Notes under the pieces: generated by a model
Databases searched by the model: none
What the model was told of the DNA's origin: nothing
Seen by the model: the letters and a program-made list of their open reading frames with translations, nothing else
Translations under genes and position numbers: made by a program
In this document: in pieces, positions 27,872 through 37,806 of the stretch
Layout of the letters: each line of letters begins with the position of its first letter
Numbering within the stretch: the first letter of the stretch is position 1
DNA from: Arthrobacter sp. PsM3
GTDB taxonomy: Bacteria; Actinomycetota; Actinomycetes; Actinomycetales; Micrococcaceae
Assembly: GCF_030433895.1 (NCBI RefSeq)
Contig: NZ_JARUXE010000002.1
Location: forward strand, 1-64,000
Length of the DNA stretch: 64,000 nucleotides
Direction of reading: 5' to 3'

Positions 27872-29449
27872 ATGACGGCATTTATGACCCGAAGGAAATC
27901 CCTTCTGGTTGCCGCATCCGCAGCTCTGGCCCTCAGCCTGAGCGCCTGCGGCGGCAGCAGCACCTCCACTTCAAACCCGCCTGTCGCCGAGAAGCCGAGC
28001 TTTGCTGCCGACACCACCATGGCCAAGCTTTCATCCGCCGGCAAGATCGTCATCGGCACCAAGTTCGACCAGCCGCTGTTCGGCCAGAAGGGCCTCGACG
28101 GCAAGCCTGTCGGGTTCGACGTGGAAATGGGCAAGCTGATTGCCGGCAAGCTGGGCATCCCGGCCGACAAGATCGAATGGAAAGAAACGGTTTCCGCAAA
28201 CCGTGAGCAGTTCATCAAGAACGGCGACGTCGACATCATCGTGGCGACGTACACGATCAATGACAAGCGCAAGGCCGAAGTTTCCTTCGCCGGCCCGTAC
28301 TACGAGGCCGGTCAGGCCCTCATGGTGAACAAGGACAACACCTCCATCACCAAGCCCGAAGACGTCAAGGGCAAGAATGTCTGCTCCGTGACCGGGTCCA
28401 CCCCCGCCGCGACGATCGTGGAGAAGTACGGAGCAGTCCTGGTTCCGGCCGCGACCTACTCGGCCTGCCTCGAGCCGCTTCGCAACAAGCAGGTTGAAGC
28501 GATCACCACCGACAACGTGATCCTCGCCGGATTCGTGGCCAAGGAACCGGACGCGTTCAAGCTGGCATCGGACCAGACCTTCACCAAGGAGCCCTACGGC
28601 ATTGGCCTGAAGAAGGACGACACCGTCTTCCGCAACTGGATCAACGACCAGCTGGAAGCCTTCGACAAGGACGGTTCCTACAAGAAGGCCTGGGAAGCCA
28701 CCGCCGGAACGGTCATCAAGACCGCTCCCACGCTTCCCGCGATCAACCGCCACTCCCGTCTTTCCGCCCCACTTCCCTTAAGGCAGCCGAAGGAACCTAT
28801 GGACGTCATCATTGAAAACCTCCCCCAGTATTGGGACGGCTTTCTCAGAACCCTCTTCCTGTCCGTGGTTTCGGGGATCATTGCGCTGATCTTCGGCACC
28901 ATCCTCGCGGCAGCCCGCGTCTCGCCCATCGCAGCCCTGCGCGGCTTCAGCATGACGTACGTGGAGATTGTCCGGAACACGCCGCTGACCATCGCCTTCT
29001 TCTTTGCCGCCGTGGTCCTGCCCCGCCTCGGGGTGACATTCCAGCAGTTCGAAGTCGCCGCCATCATCGCCCTGAGCGCCTACACCTCGGCCTTCATCGC
29101 CGAAGCGGTGCGCTCGGGCGTCAACAGCGTCCCCGTCGGCCAGGCCGAGGCCGCCCGCAGCATCGGCATGAAGTTCAGCCAGGTCCTCAGCCTGATCATC
29201 CTGCCGCAGGCGCTGCGCACGGTGATCCCGCCCATGATCAACATCCTCATCGCGCTCGTGAAGAACTCCTCAGTGGCCGGCGCGTTCTATGTGCTGGAAC
29301 TCTTCGGCTACGGCCGGCAGCTCGCCAACGCCAACGGCGACGCCGTGCTGTGGGTCCTCGTCGGCGTCGCCTTCTTCTACCTGCTCATAACCGTCCCGCT
29401 TGGCTATGTGGCCACCGTGGTTGAACGAAAGGTGGCGATCGCCCGATGA
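27872..29449 (+). CDS. fused amino-acid-binding lipoprotein and permease (GluB-GluC type)
   Basis: One open frame of 525 residues encodes two normally separate proteins. Residues 1-26 are a lipoprotein signal (lipobox LSAC, Cys26). About 50-295 are a family 3 solute-binding protein. About 296-309 are a linker (SRLSAPLPLRQPKEP). Residues 310-525 are a complete five-helix permease with the EAA loop (EAARSIGMKFSQVLSLIILPQAL). The permease Met310 keeps its own GAAGGA site, so separate initiation is also possible. The binding protein is outside and permeases of this type start outside, so the fusion is topologically sound. A TAA lies just out of frame at 28779-28781, so a one-base error or recent mutation could also explain it. 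Confidence 0.8.
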   Translation: MTAFMTRRKSLLVAASAALALSLSACGGSSTSTSNPPVAEKPSFAADTTMAKLSSAGKIVIGTKFDQPLFGQKGLDGKPVGFDVEMGKLIAGKLGIPADKIEWKETVSANREQFIKNGDVDIIVATYTINDKRKAEVSFAGPYYEAGQALMVNKDNTSITKPEDVKGKNVCSVTGSTPAATIVEKYGAVLVPAATYSACLEPLRNKQVEAITTDNVILAGFVAKEPDAFKLASDQTFTKEPYGIGLKKDDTVFRNWINDQLEAFDKDGSYKKAWEATAGTVIKTAPTLPAINRHSRLSAPLPLRQPKEPMDVIIENLPQYWDGFLRTLFLSVVSGIIALIFGTILAAARVSPIAALRGFSMTYVEIVRNTPLTIAFFFAAVVLPRLGVTFQQFEVAAIIALSAYTSAFIAEAVRSGVNSVPVGQAEAARSIGMKFSQVLSLIILPQALRTVIPPMINILIALVKNSSVAGAFYVLELFGYGRQLANANGDAVLWVLVGVAFFYLLITVPLGYVATVVERKVAIAR

Positions 29450-30279
29450 CCTCGGTCCTTTACGACGTCCCCGGGCCCAAGGCCCGCCGCATTTCCCTGA
29501 TCGGCTCCATCATCGGTGTCATCGTGATCGGCGGCCTCCTGGTCCTGGCCGTCATGACACTTGCCCAGCAGGGAATCTTCGACCCCACACGGTGGGCGGT
29601 CTTCCAGATTCCCGATGTCTGGGCGCTCATCGGCAACGGCATCCTCGCCACGCTCAGCGCGGCTGCGGTGGCTGCCGTGATCGCGTTCCCGCTTGGGCTG
29701 CTGCTGAGCCTCATGCGGATCTCCGACATCGCCTGGATCCGGATCCCGACACGGATCGTGCTGGAGTTCCTGCGCGGGATGCCCGTGGTCCTGATGATGT
29801 TCTTCGTGCTGCTGGTGTTCGCGACGGGCTCGTTCGTCGCCGTTGTGGCCGGCCTGGTGCTCTACAACTCGGCGATCTTCGCCGAGATCATCCGCGCCGG
29901 CATCCAGTCCCTCCCGAAGGGCCAGCGCGAAGCCGGCCTCGCGATCGGCCTCACCAGTTTCGCCTCCCGGCGCAGCATCGAGCTGCCGCAGGCGATCCGG
30001 CGCATGCTGCCGTCCCTCGTGGCGCAGCTCGTGGTGCTGCTGAAGGACACCTCGCTGGGCTACATCGTGTCCTACGAAGAACTGCTGCGCAAAGTGCAGA
30101 TCATGGCCGACTTCCTCGGCCCGGCCTACCTGTTCCCGGTGTTCTTCGTGGCCGCGGTCATCTACATCGCCATCAACTTCTCCGTCTCCCGCCTGGCGAT
30201 CTGGATCGAGAAGCGCGGTTCCAAGAAGGCCGCCGGCGGCGTCATGCACGTGCCGGTCGCAGGGATCCCCACCAAGTAG
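29446..30279 (+). CDS. gluD: amino-acid ABC transporter permease (GluD type)
   Basis: The 277-residue protein has five to six membrane helices and the cytoplasmic EAA loop (GQREAGLAIGLTSFASRRSIELPQAIR). It pairs with the permease half encoded just upstream to form the membrane channel. The ATG overlaps the upstream stop as ATGA, so the two are co-translated. A strong terminator follows 40 bp after the stop. Confidence 0.92.
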   Translation: MTSVLYDVPGPKARRISLIGSIIGVIVIGGLLVLAVMTLAQQGIFDPTRWAVFQIPDVWALIGNGILATLSAAAVAAVIAFPLGLLLSLMRISDIAWIRIPTRIVLEFLRGMPVVLMMFFVLLVFATGSFVAVVAGLVLYNSAIFAEIIRAGIQSLPKGQREAGLAIGLTSFASRRSIELPQAIRRMLPSLVAQLVVLLKDTSLGYIVSYEELLRKVQIMADFLGPAYLFPVFFVAAVIYIAINFSVSRLAIWIEKRGSKKAAGGVMHVPVAGIPTK

Positions 30280-30319
30280 GCTCCCCGACGCGGCCCGCTC
30301 CTGCGCCGCGCAGCCCCAC

Positions 30320-30366
30320 ACGCAAAAGGTCCGGAATCCCCCTCGGGGGTTCCGGACCTTTTGCGT
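30320..30366. terminator. strong terminator after the glutamate ABC operon
   Basis: A 22-bp stem with one A·G-type mismatch (left arm starts ACGCAAAAGGTCCGG at 30320, right arm ends CCTTTTGCGT at 30366) and a three-base loop. The A- and T-rich stem ends suit termination from both sides, for gluD and for the convergent dapE. Confidence 0.85.
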
Positions 30367-30443
30367 TGGTCTCGTGTGCGTGGCCGGGCGCGGTCTACCT
30401 TGTGCCCCCCGACTTGTGCCGCCTAACTTGTGCCCCGGCGGGG

Positions 30444-31598
30444 TTAGGCCGTGAGCCAGCTCCGCAGCGCCCGCAGGCATTCGCGGATCGCGTCGGCCTC
30501 GACGTGTTCGTTGTCCTTGTGCGCCAGCAGTGCGTCGCCCGGCCCGAAGTTCACCGCCGGGATGCCCAGCTCGCTGAAGCGGGCGACGTCGGTCCAGCCG
30601 TATTTCGGTTTCGGCGCGGCACCGACGGCGGCAACAAAGGACGCTGCCGCCGGGTGGTGGAGTCCCGGCCGCGCGCCGGCGGCGCTGTCGGTCCGGACGA
30701 CGTCGAACCCGTCCAGCAGGTCCCGGACGTGCTGTTCGGCCTCGTCCGGGGTCTTGTCGGGGGCAAAGCGGTAGTTGATTTCCACGACGCACCGGTCCGG
30801 AATGACATTGCCGGCGGTCCCGCCGTTGATCTTCACGGCGTTGAGGCTTTCCCGGTAGTCCAGGCCGTCCACCGTGATGGTGCGCGGCTGGTACGCCGCG
30901 AGCCGGGCGAGGATCGGGGCTGCTGCGTGGATCGCGTTGCGTCCCATCCAGGCCCGGGCGGAATGCGCCGCCTCACCCACGGTGGTCGCGTCGAAGCGGA
31001 TCGTGCCGTTGCAGCCGCCTTCCACCGTCCCGTCCGTGGGTTCCAGCAGGATCGCGAAGTCCCCGCCCAGCAGGCTGCCGTGGTTCCGGACGAGCCGGCC
31101 CAGCCCGCTCTTGACGGCCTCGACTTCCTCATGGTCGTAGAACACGAAGGTGATGTCCTTGTCCGGTTCCGCGCCGCCGTCGAACAGCCCTGCGGCCAGC
31201 GCCAGCTGCACGGCGACGCCGCCCTTCATGTCGGTGGCCCCGCGGCCGTAGAGGATGCCCTCGCCGGGCGCCCCTGAAGGCCAGTAGGACGGGACGGTCC
31301 CGAGGGAGCCCTCCGTGGTCGGCAGGGGCACGGTGTCCAGGTGCCCGGCCAGGATGACCCGTTCGGCGCGGCCGAGGTTGGTGCGGGCGATGATGGAATC
31401 CCCGTCCCGGACCAGCTCGAGCTGCGGGATGGCGCGGAGGGCATGCTCCACGGCGTCGGCCAGTTCCCCCTCCGCACCGGAGACGCTGTAGATGTCGATA
31501 AGCGCCGCCGTCAGCAGCGCCACGTCCTGGCGCAGGTCCAGGCGGGCGGCGGCGTGCGGGCGGGAGGTCGGGTGCGCGTTCAAGTCCGGGGCAGTCAC
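30444..31598 (-). CDS. dapE: succinyl-diaminopimelate desuccinylase DapE
   Basis: The 384-residue M20 metallopeptidase-like enzyme removes succinate from N-succinyl-LL-diaminopimelate in lysine and cell-wall synthesis. Visible features are AGHLDTVP (His and Asp of the metal site), the GRGATDMKGG motif, the catalytic FYDHEEVEA and the ILLEPTDGTVEGGCNG segment. The GTG start lies six bases after a TAAAGT box. It is divergent from dapD. Confidence 0.94.
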   Translation of the reverse strand: MTAPDLNAHPTSRPHAAARLDLRQDVALLTAALIDIYSVSGAEGELADAVEHALRAIPQLELVRDGDSIIARTNLGRAERVILAGHLDTVPLPTTEGSLGTVPSYWPSGAPGEGILYGRGATDMKGGVAVQLALAAGLFDGGAEPDKDITFVFYDHEEVEAVKSGLGRLVRNHGSLLGGDFAILLEPTDGTVEGGCNGTIRFDATTVGEAAHSARAWMGRNAIHAAAPILARLAAYQPRTITVDGLDYRESLNAVKINGGTAGNVIPDRCVVEINYRFAPDKTPDEAEQHVRDLLDGFDVVRTDSAAGARPGLHHPAAASFVAAVGAAPKPKYGWTDVARFSELGIPAVNFGPGDALLAHKDNEHVEADAIRECLRALRSWLTA

Positions 31599-31604
31599 TG
31601 TCCT

Positions 31605-31610
31605 ACTTTA
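31605..31610 (-). promoter_or_regulatory. -10 box of dapE
   Basis: TAAAGT (minus strand) is followed by AGGACA and the GTG at 31598. It fits a leaderless transcript, although AGGA overlaps the same gap. Confidence 0.5.
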
Positions 31611-31671
31611 TCCGCTGAACTTCCCCGCCGCCCCGGCTGTAACGGGTTTCGGGGAGGGCATGCGCCGTCTA

Positions 31672-31677
31672 TAGACT
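31672..31677 (+). promoter_or_regulatory. -10 box of dapD
   Basis: TAGACT, inside TATAGACT, is followed by six bases and the ATG at 31684. Together with the dapE box it places two opposing, probably leaderless promoters in one 85-bp gap. Confidence 0.6.
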
Positions 31678-31683
31678 TGGGGT

Positions 31684-32694
31684 ATGACTGAAACCGCTAC
31701 TTCCGCTGTGCCCGCAGACGCCCGCTCCGCCTATGGTTACGGCGTCGCCACGATCGCCACCGGCACCGGTGAAGGCACGGTCCTGGACGTCTGGTTCCCG
31801 GCTCCGGCCCTCGGAACGGCGACGGAGCGCCTCCGTGACGTCGCCAACGCGGACCAGTCGCTGCTCGACATCGCCGAGACCGGCGCCGACGCCGACCGCG
31901 GCACCGAGCAGAAGGTCGTGTTCGTCCAGATCCACCTCGACGAGGCCCCGGCAGACACTGCCGACGCCTACCTGCGCCTGCACCTGCTCTCACACCGGCT
32001 GGTGCAGCCGAACACCATCAATCTGGACGGCATCTTCGGCAATCTCCCCAACGTGGTGTGGACCAACTTCGGGCCCGCCGCCGTCGAGGGCTTCGAGCTG
32101 ACCCGGGCCCGGCTGCGCAAGCGCGGCGCCGTCACCGTCTTCGGCGTGGACAAGTTCCCCCGCATGGTCGACTACGTCATTCCCTCCGGCGTGCGCATCG
32201 CCGACGCCGACCGGGTCCGCCTCGGCGCGCACCTGGCCGAGGGCACCACGGTCATGCACGAGGGCTTTGTGAACTTCAACGCCGGCACGCTTGGCACGTC
32301 CATGGTGGAAGGGCGCATCTCGGCCGGTGTGGTCGCCGGTGACGGCTCCGACGTCGGCGGCGGCGCGTCGATCATGGGGACTCTCTCCGGTGGCGGTAAG
32401 GAAAAGATCTCCCTGGGCAAGCGGGTGCTGCTGGGCGCCAACTCGGGCGTGGGCATCAGCATCGGCGACGATTCCGTCGTCGAGGCCGGGCTTTACGTCA
32501 CAGCGGGAACCCGTGTGCGCGTGGTCGGCGCCAAGGACGCCGACGGCGAGGACACCAGCCAGGTCGTGAAGGCTGTGGAGCTCTCCGGCGTCCCCAACCT
32601 GCTCTTCCGGCGCAACTCCTCCACCGGTGAAGTGGAGGTCCTCCCGCGCCAGGGGCAGACCGTCGAACTCAATGAGGCCCTGCACGCCAACTAA
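31684..32694 (+). CDS. dapD: tetrahydrodipicolinate N-succinyltransferase DapD
   Basis: The 336-residue enzyme succinylates tetrahydrodipicolinate, the step before DapC and DapE in the succinylase branch. The C-terminal half has left-handed beta-helix hexapeptide repeats (VRLGAHLAEGTTVMHEGFVN, VGGGASIMGTLSGGG, VLLGANSGVGISIG), and the N-terminal region is the longer actinobacterial type. It is divergent from dapE. Confidence 0.94.
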   Translation: MTETATSAVPADARSAYGYGVATIATGTGEGTVLDVWFPAPALGTATERLRDVANADQSLLDIAETGADADRGTEQKVVFVQIHLDEAPADTADAYLRLHLLSHRLVQPNTINLDGIFGNLPNVVWTNFGPAAVEGFELTRARLRKRGAVTVFGVDKFPRMVDYVIPSGVRIADADRVRLGAHLAEGTTVMHEGFVNFNAGTLGTSMVEGRISAGVVAGDGSDVGGGASIMGTLSGGGKEKISLGKRVLLGANSGVGISIGDDSVVEAGLYVTAGTRVRVVGAKDADGEDTSQVVKAVELSGVPNLLFRRNSSTGEVEVLPRQGQTVELNEALHAN

Positions 32695-32762
32695 GGTTGG
32701 GTGCGGAACGCCAGGCGTTTGCAGAATGTACCGGCCCGGAAAGGGCCCGAGGGAGTAGTTTC

Positions 32763-33620
32763 GTGGCACGCAGAGGCAGTTTGCGCCGTCGATTTGTGCT
32801 GCTGCTGACACTGGCCATGGTCGCGGGCGGAACCTTCACCGCGATGGCCTTCGTGCAGCGGTCCGAAGTCCTCATCACCGAACACTGCACGGCTGCGGGC
32901 GCCGGCAGCTCCGACCTCGCCACGGACCAGGCCGCCAACGCCGGCCTGATCACCGCCGTCGCCGTCCGCCGGGGGCTCCCGGCCCGGGCGGCAAGCATCG
33001 CACTGGCCACGGCCATGCAGGAATCCAAACTCCGGAATATCGGCCACGGCGACCAGGCCGGGCCGGACTCCCGCGGGCTCTTCCAGCAGCGCCCCTCCCA
33101 GGGCTGGGGAACGCTGGAGCAGGTGATGGATCCGTACCACGCGACCAATGCCTTCTACGATGCCCTCGCGAAGGTCCCCGGCTACGAGACGCTGGACATC
33201 ACTGTGGCCGCGCAGCGGGTCCAGCGGTCCGCATATCCTGACGCTTACGCCCCGCACGAGGTGATGGCCCGCGCCTTCGCCTCGTCGCTGACCGGCCAGA
33301 CACCCGCGGGACTCGACTGCTCGCTGCGGGACCCGGACGCCGCCGGCGATACAGCTGCCGTGCAGGAGCGTCTGGCCGCGGCCTTCGGCGGCCTTCCGGC
33401 CTCCACCGAGGGCCGCACCCTCCTGCTGGACGCCGAGGGAACCCAGGCCTGGGCCGTGGCGCAATGGGCGGTTGCCAACGCCAAAGCCCTCTCCATCACG
33501 GAAGTCCAGGCGGAGGGCCGCAGCTGGTCGCGCCAGGCCCGCAACGGCTGGCAGTCCGCCGAGGTACCGGCGGGACAGGTCAGGGTCACGGTCGCCGAGG
33601 CACCGAAGCCAAAGCCGTAG
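32763..33620 (+). CDS. secreted or membrane-anchored lysozyme-fold-like protein
   Basis: The 285-residue protein has an N-terminal basic stretch and membrane segment (RRRFVLLLTLAMVAGGTFTAMAF), then an extracytoplasmic domain with ATAMQESKLRN and DSRGLFQQRPSQGWG. This pattern recalls transglycosylase (SLT-like) catalytic regions, with Glu in the MQESK segment as a possible acid. The activity is inferred, not shown; similar proteins are often left as hypothetical. The GTG at 32763 has GGGAG upstream. The C-terminal PKPKP tail is short and repetitive. Confidence 0.7.
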   Translation: MARRGSLRRRFVLLLTLAMVAGGTFTAMAFVQRSEVLITEHCTAAGAGSSDLATDQAANAGLITAVAVRRGLPARAASIALATAMQESKLRNIGHGDQAGPDSRGLFQQRPSQGWGTLEQVMDPYHATNAFYDALAKVPGYETLDITVAAQRVQRSAYPDAYAPHEVMARAFASSLTGQTPAGLDCSLRDPDAAGDTAAVQERLAAAFGGLPASTEGRTLLLDAEGTQAWAVAQWAVANAKALSITEVQAEGRSWSRQARNGWQSAEVPAGQVRVTVAEAPKPKP

Positions 33621-33635
33621 CCGTAGCCGTAGCGC

Positions 33636-34247
33636 TCAGACCAGCAGGTCCACCACGGGCTGCACGTAGCTGCGGAACAGTTCCGGCTGGGACAGCAGCT
33701 CGGTGCTCATGATGATCTTGTCGGGTTCCAGGTACCAGGCCCGCGGCTCGGCAAGGGGCAGTTCAACGATGGTCAGGGTGAAATCGTTGGCGGCGCGGCC
33801 CACCTCGAGCAGCCGGTCGTCAACCATGTCCTGCAGCAACTGCACCCCGCCGGCGGCTTCGCGCTCAGCCTCAAGGGCAACGTACTCGCCGCGGCGCTCC
33901 CGGGCCCAGGACAGCGCCGCACCGAAGTGCGCCTGCAGCACACGCCGGAGGGCCGGGGAATTACTGAAGGCGCGGAAGCCGGGCGGGCCCAGTTCCGGGG
34001 ACATCTCGGGATGGGCCTTCAGGAGCTGTTCCCACCAGGCTTCCCATTCCGTCTTGAGCGCGCTCAGCCCGCCGACCTCCGCAATGAGATGGGTGTGGTC
34101 CGCTGGGCGGATCTTCGGTGCCGCCTGGCAGAGCGCCGGGTGCCCCGCGCTGTCCAGGCCGGCGGCGTCTCGAACATAAAGTGCAATGAGCATGGGACCC
34201 GAAGTGTCCATGGTGATTCGCCAGCCCGGCCCGCCTGTGTGGTGCAT
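33636..34247 (-). CDS. conserved protein of unknown function downstream of a TetR gene
   Basis: The 203-residue soluble protein (MHHTGGPGWRITMDTSG...) is not recognised. Its C-terminal half, with WYLEPDKIIMSTELLSQPELF, is regular and has no motif I can name. It has an excellent AAGGAGG site seven bases before the ATG. It lies 57 bp downstream of a TetR gene, and a TTAACG-CA-CGTTAA palindrome in that gap suggests it is the regulator's target. Regulation by TetR is inferred. Confidence 0.72.
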   Translation of the reverse strand: MHHTGGPGWRITMDTSGPMLIALYVRDAAGLDSAGHPALCQAAPKIRPADHTHLIAEVGGLSALKTEWEAWWEQLLKAHPEMSPELGPPGFRAFSNSPALRRVLQAHFGAALSWARERRGEYVALEAEREAAGGVQLLQDMVDDRLLEVGRAANDFTLTIVELPLAEPRAWYLEPDKIIMSTELLSQPELFRSYVQPVVDLLV

Positions 34248-34294
34248 CCGATTGCCTCCTTGGCAAGACGTACGTTTCCAGTGTATTCCTCAAG

Positions 34295-34308
34295 TTAACG
34301 CACGTTAA
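34295..34308. promoter_or_regulatory. candidate TetR operator palindrome
   Basis: TTAACG-CA-CGTTAA is a perfect 6+2+6 palindrome. It overlaps the stop codon of the TetR gene (34305-34307) and lies 48 bp before the next gene's ATG. A second palindrome, ACGTACGT, is at 34269-34276. Confidence 0.5.
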
Positions 34309-34943
34309 TGCCCGCCGGCGTGGCCGCCCAGTCCGGTGAGATGGGACTCCAGCACGTCGGTGCACATCTGCGCGGTCATCCATTCGGGCTGCAGCAGGGC
34401 GTGCATGGTGAGCCCGTCCAGGGTGGCCAGCAGCCGCTCCGCCTCCGTGACCAGCCGCTGCTGGTCCATGGCCGCGTCTGTGTTTGCCGCTGAGGCCACT
34501 TCCATCACGAGCCGCCCGACGATCGCGGCCACGGCGCGGTGGCTCCGGTCGGCTTCCGGGGCCAGGAACGGTTTGGTCCTGGCGGCGTTCTTGAACGCCA
34601 TCCAGACGCAGGCGTCCACGGCGCGTTCCTCATCCAGCGGAAGAAACTCGCCCAGCAGGGTTAACACGCCCTGGTGGTGTTCCGGGGTGCCGGGCCGCGC
34701 CTCCGCGAGGCGCTCATCGGCCGCTGTCAGCCGGCTGACGATCCGGTCCACGACGACGCCGAAGGAATGCGTCAGGAGTTCGTCGCTGCTGGCGAAGTAG
34801 TGCCGGACCGATCCGACCGCCAGTTCCGCCTCGTCCGCGACTTCGCGGAGCGAAGCCCGTTCCAGCCCGTCTGCTGCGACGATCCGGAAGACCGCTTCGA
34901 CCACTTCCTGGCGCCGCAGTGCGGCGTCGACAAATTTGGGCAT
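34305..34943 (-). CDS. TetR-family transcriptional regulator
   Basis: The 212-residue protein has a TetR helix-turn-helix at residues ~10-55 (EVADEAELAVGSVRHYFASSDELL) and a helical ligand domain resembling BetI-like regulators. It lies upstream of the 203-residue protein on the same strand. The palindrome at its 3' end suggests control of the downstream gene rather than of itself. The ATG at 34943 has no clear ribosome-binding site. Confidence 0.88.
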   Translation of the reverse strand: MPKFVDAALRRQEVVEAVFRIVAADGLERASLREVADEAELAVGSVRHYFASSDELLTHSFGVVVDRIVSRLTAADERLAEARPGTPEHHQGVLTLLGEFLPLDEERAVDACVWMAFKNAARTKPFLAPEADRSHRAVAAIVGRLVMEVASAANTDAAMDQQRLVTEAERLLATLDGLTMHALLQPEWMTAQMCTDVLESHLTGLGGHAGGH

Positions 34944-35068
34944 TAGTCTTTTTTAGCACGGATGTGCCCGGACGGCGGCGGGCCACACCGTCCGGGCTCG
35001 TCCCGCCGGGGCCAGCGGCGGCCACAGCCCCGCCCGGGCCCCGCCCTGCCCCTGTCCCGGAACGCAAA

Positions 35069-35110
35069 CGACGCCGGCCGCGCACCCCGAGGGGTGAGCG
35101 GCCGGCGTCG
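35069..35110 (-). terminator. terminator after gltA
   Basis: A 13-bp GC-rich stem (CGACGCCGGCCGC with its complement) encloses a second small CACCCC/GGGGTG stem. On the minus strand TTTGCGTT follows. It lies 24 bp downstream of the gltA stop. Confidence 0.8.
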
Positions 35111-35133
35111 CACTTCTGGGTCATACCTGGGCA

Positions 35134-36417
<1,284 letters not shown>

Positions 36418-36624
36418 GGAGTCTCCTCTGAGGCCTCGGGGGCCTCTGTAGAAAGCTGGTCCAACATCTGGTGAAGCCGCCCACGGAACCTGCTTTAGAC
36501 ACGGATTCCAACGGCTGCGCTGCCTTCTTGTGGAAAGCCACCATTGATAGTCAGTTAAAAACTACCGGCAGTTTCCGGGTGGCACTAATCCAAGGCCATC
36601 CGGAAGCCGCCAAAACGCGCCTCT

Positions 36625-36640
36625 TGTGGCACGTGTCACA
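36625..36640. promoter_or_regulatory. CRP/GlxR-like operator upstream of gltA
   Basis: TGTGGCACGTGTCACA has the TGTG-N8-CACA form of CRP-family sites and sits 208 bp upstream of gltA, just past the end of dapC. The rest of the 36418-36646 gap shows no gene; the gltA promoter must lie there but I could not place it with confidence. Confidence 0.55.
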
Positions 36641-36646
36641 GCATTG

Positions 36647-37795
36647 TTACAGGCTTGCGGCCAGACGCGAGGCGGCGGAGTCGATCCGCTCATCGCTTGC
36701 CGTCAGCGCGACGCGGATGAATCCGTTGCCGGCGTCGCCGTAGAAAACGCCCGGGCCGACGACGATTCCGCGGTCCGCGAGCCGTCCGACCGTGTCCCAG
36801 GTGGCTTCGCCCGCGGTGGCCCAGAGGTAGAGGCCGGCCCGGGATTCGTGGATGGTCAGTCCAAAGCGCTCCAGCGCCGGCACAATCCGTTCCCGGCGCC
36901 CCCGGTAGAGATCCTTCTGCGCCTGGACGTGGGCATCGTCACCGAGGGCGACGCGCATGGCTTCCTGGACCGGGTAGGGAACGATCATGCCCGCGTGCTT
37001 GCGGCTGTTGACCAGGTTCGCCATGATGGCGGGGTCACCGGCCACAAAGGCGGCACGGTAGCCGGCCAGGTTCGACTGCTTGCTCAGGGAGTACACGGCC
37101 AGCAGGCCTTCATGGGAGCCTTCCGCGACCTGCGGGTCCAGGATGCTGGGCACCGGGGCTCCCCCGCGCTGGACGTCCCATTCGCCCCACCCCAGTTCGG
37201 CGTAGCACTCATCCGAAGCCACCACAGCGCCGAGCGCGCGGGCCTGCCGGACGATCCCGCGGAGCGATTCGGCGTCGCGGACGCTGCCGGTGGGGTTGGC
37301 CGGGGAGTTGACCCAGACCAGGCGAACCCTGGCGCGGGTGGCGGCGTCGAGCTCATCGAGATTGTCCGCGGCCACATGCTCAGCGCCGGCGAACGTGGCG
37401 CCGATGTCATAGGTGGGGTAGGCAACGGTGGGGCGGACGACGACGTCGCCGGCCTTGAGGCCTAGCAGGAACGGGAGCCAGGCCACGAGCTCCTTGGACC
37501 CCACGGTGGGCATGATGTCCTGCGGGTCCAGTCCTGGAACGCCGCGGCGGCGTTCAAACCACGCGGCGATTGCTTCCCGGAGCCCGGCCGTGCCGTGGAC
37601 CGTAGGGTAGCCGGGCGCGTTCGCTGCCGCGCGGAGCGCCTCCTGCACAACTTCGGGAGTGGCGTCCACCGGAGTCCCGATCGACAGGTTGGCCACTCCC
37701 CCGGGGTGTTCGGCCGCCCTGGCAATGTAAGGCGCCAGGGCCTCCCACGGGTAGTCGGGCAGGCTGAGGCCGAAGCTGCGCAGCGCAGATGTCAC
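36647..37795 (-). CDS. dapC: succinyldiaminopimelate transaminase DapC
   Basis: The 382-residue class I aminotransferase makes N-succinyl-diaminopimelate from glutamate. It shows NSPANPTGS, the ASDECYAELGW segment and SLSKQSNLAGYRAAF, the PLP-lysine region. It starts 11 bases after the fdxA stop. The pair fdxA-dapC is conserved in actinobacteria, for example Rv1177-Rv1178. The GTG start is preceded by AAGGCGGG. Confidence 0.93.
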   Translation of the reverse strand: MTSALRSFGLSLPDYPWEALAPYIARAAEHPGGVANLSIGTPVDATPEVVQEALRAAANAPGYPTVHGTAGLREAIAAWFERRRGVPGLDPQDIMPTVGSKELVAWLPFLLGLKAGDVVVRPTVAYPTYDIGATFAGAEHVAADNLDELDAATRARVRLVWVNSPANPTGSVRDAESLRGIVRQARALGAVVASDECYAELGWGEWDVQRGGAPVPSILDPQVAEGSHEGLLAVYSLSKQSNLAGYRAAFVAGDPAIMANLVNSRKHAGMIVPYPVQEAMRVALGDDAHVQAQKDLYRGRRERIVPALERFGLTIHESRAGLYLWATAGEATWDTVGRLADRGIVVGPGVFYGDAGNGFIRVALTASDERIDSAASRLAASL

Positions 37796-37806
37796 CGATG
37801 CCCGCC

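Noticed and set aside
29404..30792. 462-residue minus-strand frame across gluD and dapE
   Set aside because: It runs antisense to gluD and through a strong terminator.
36471..36743. 90-residue plus-strand frame between gltA and dapC
   Set aside because: It overlaps the dapC 3' end and has no ribosome-binding site or recognisable domain.
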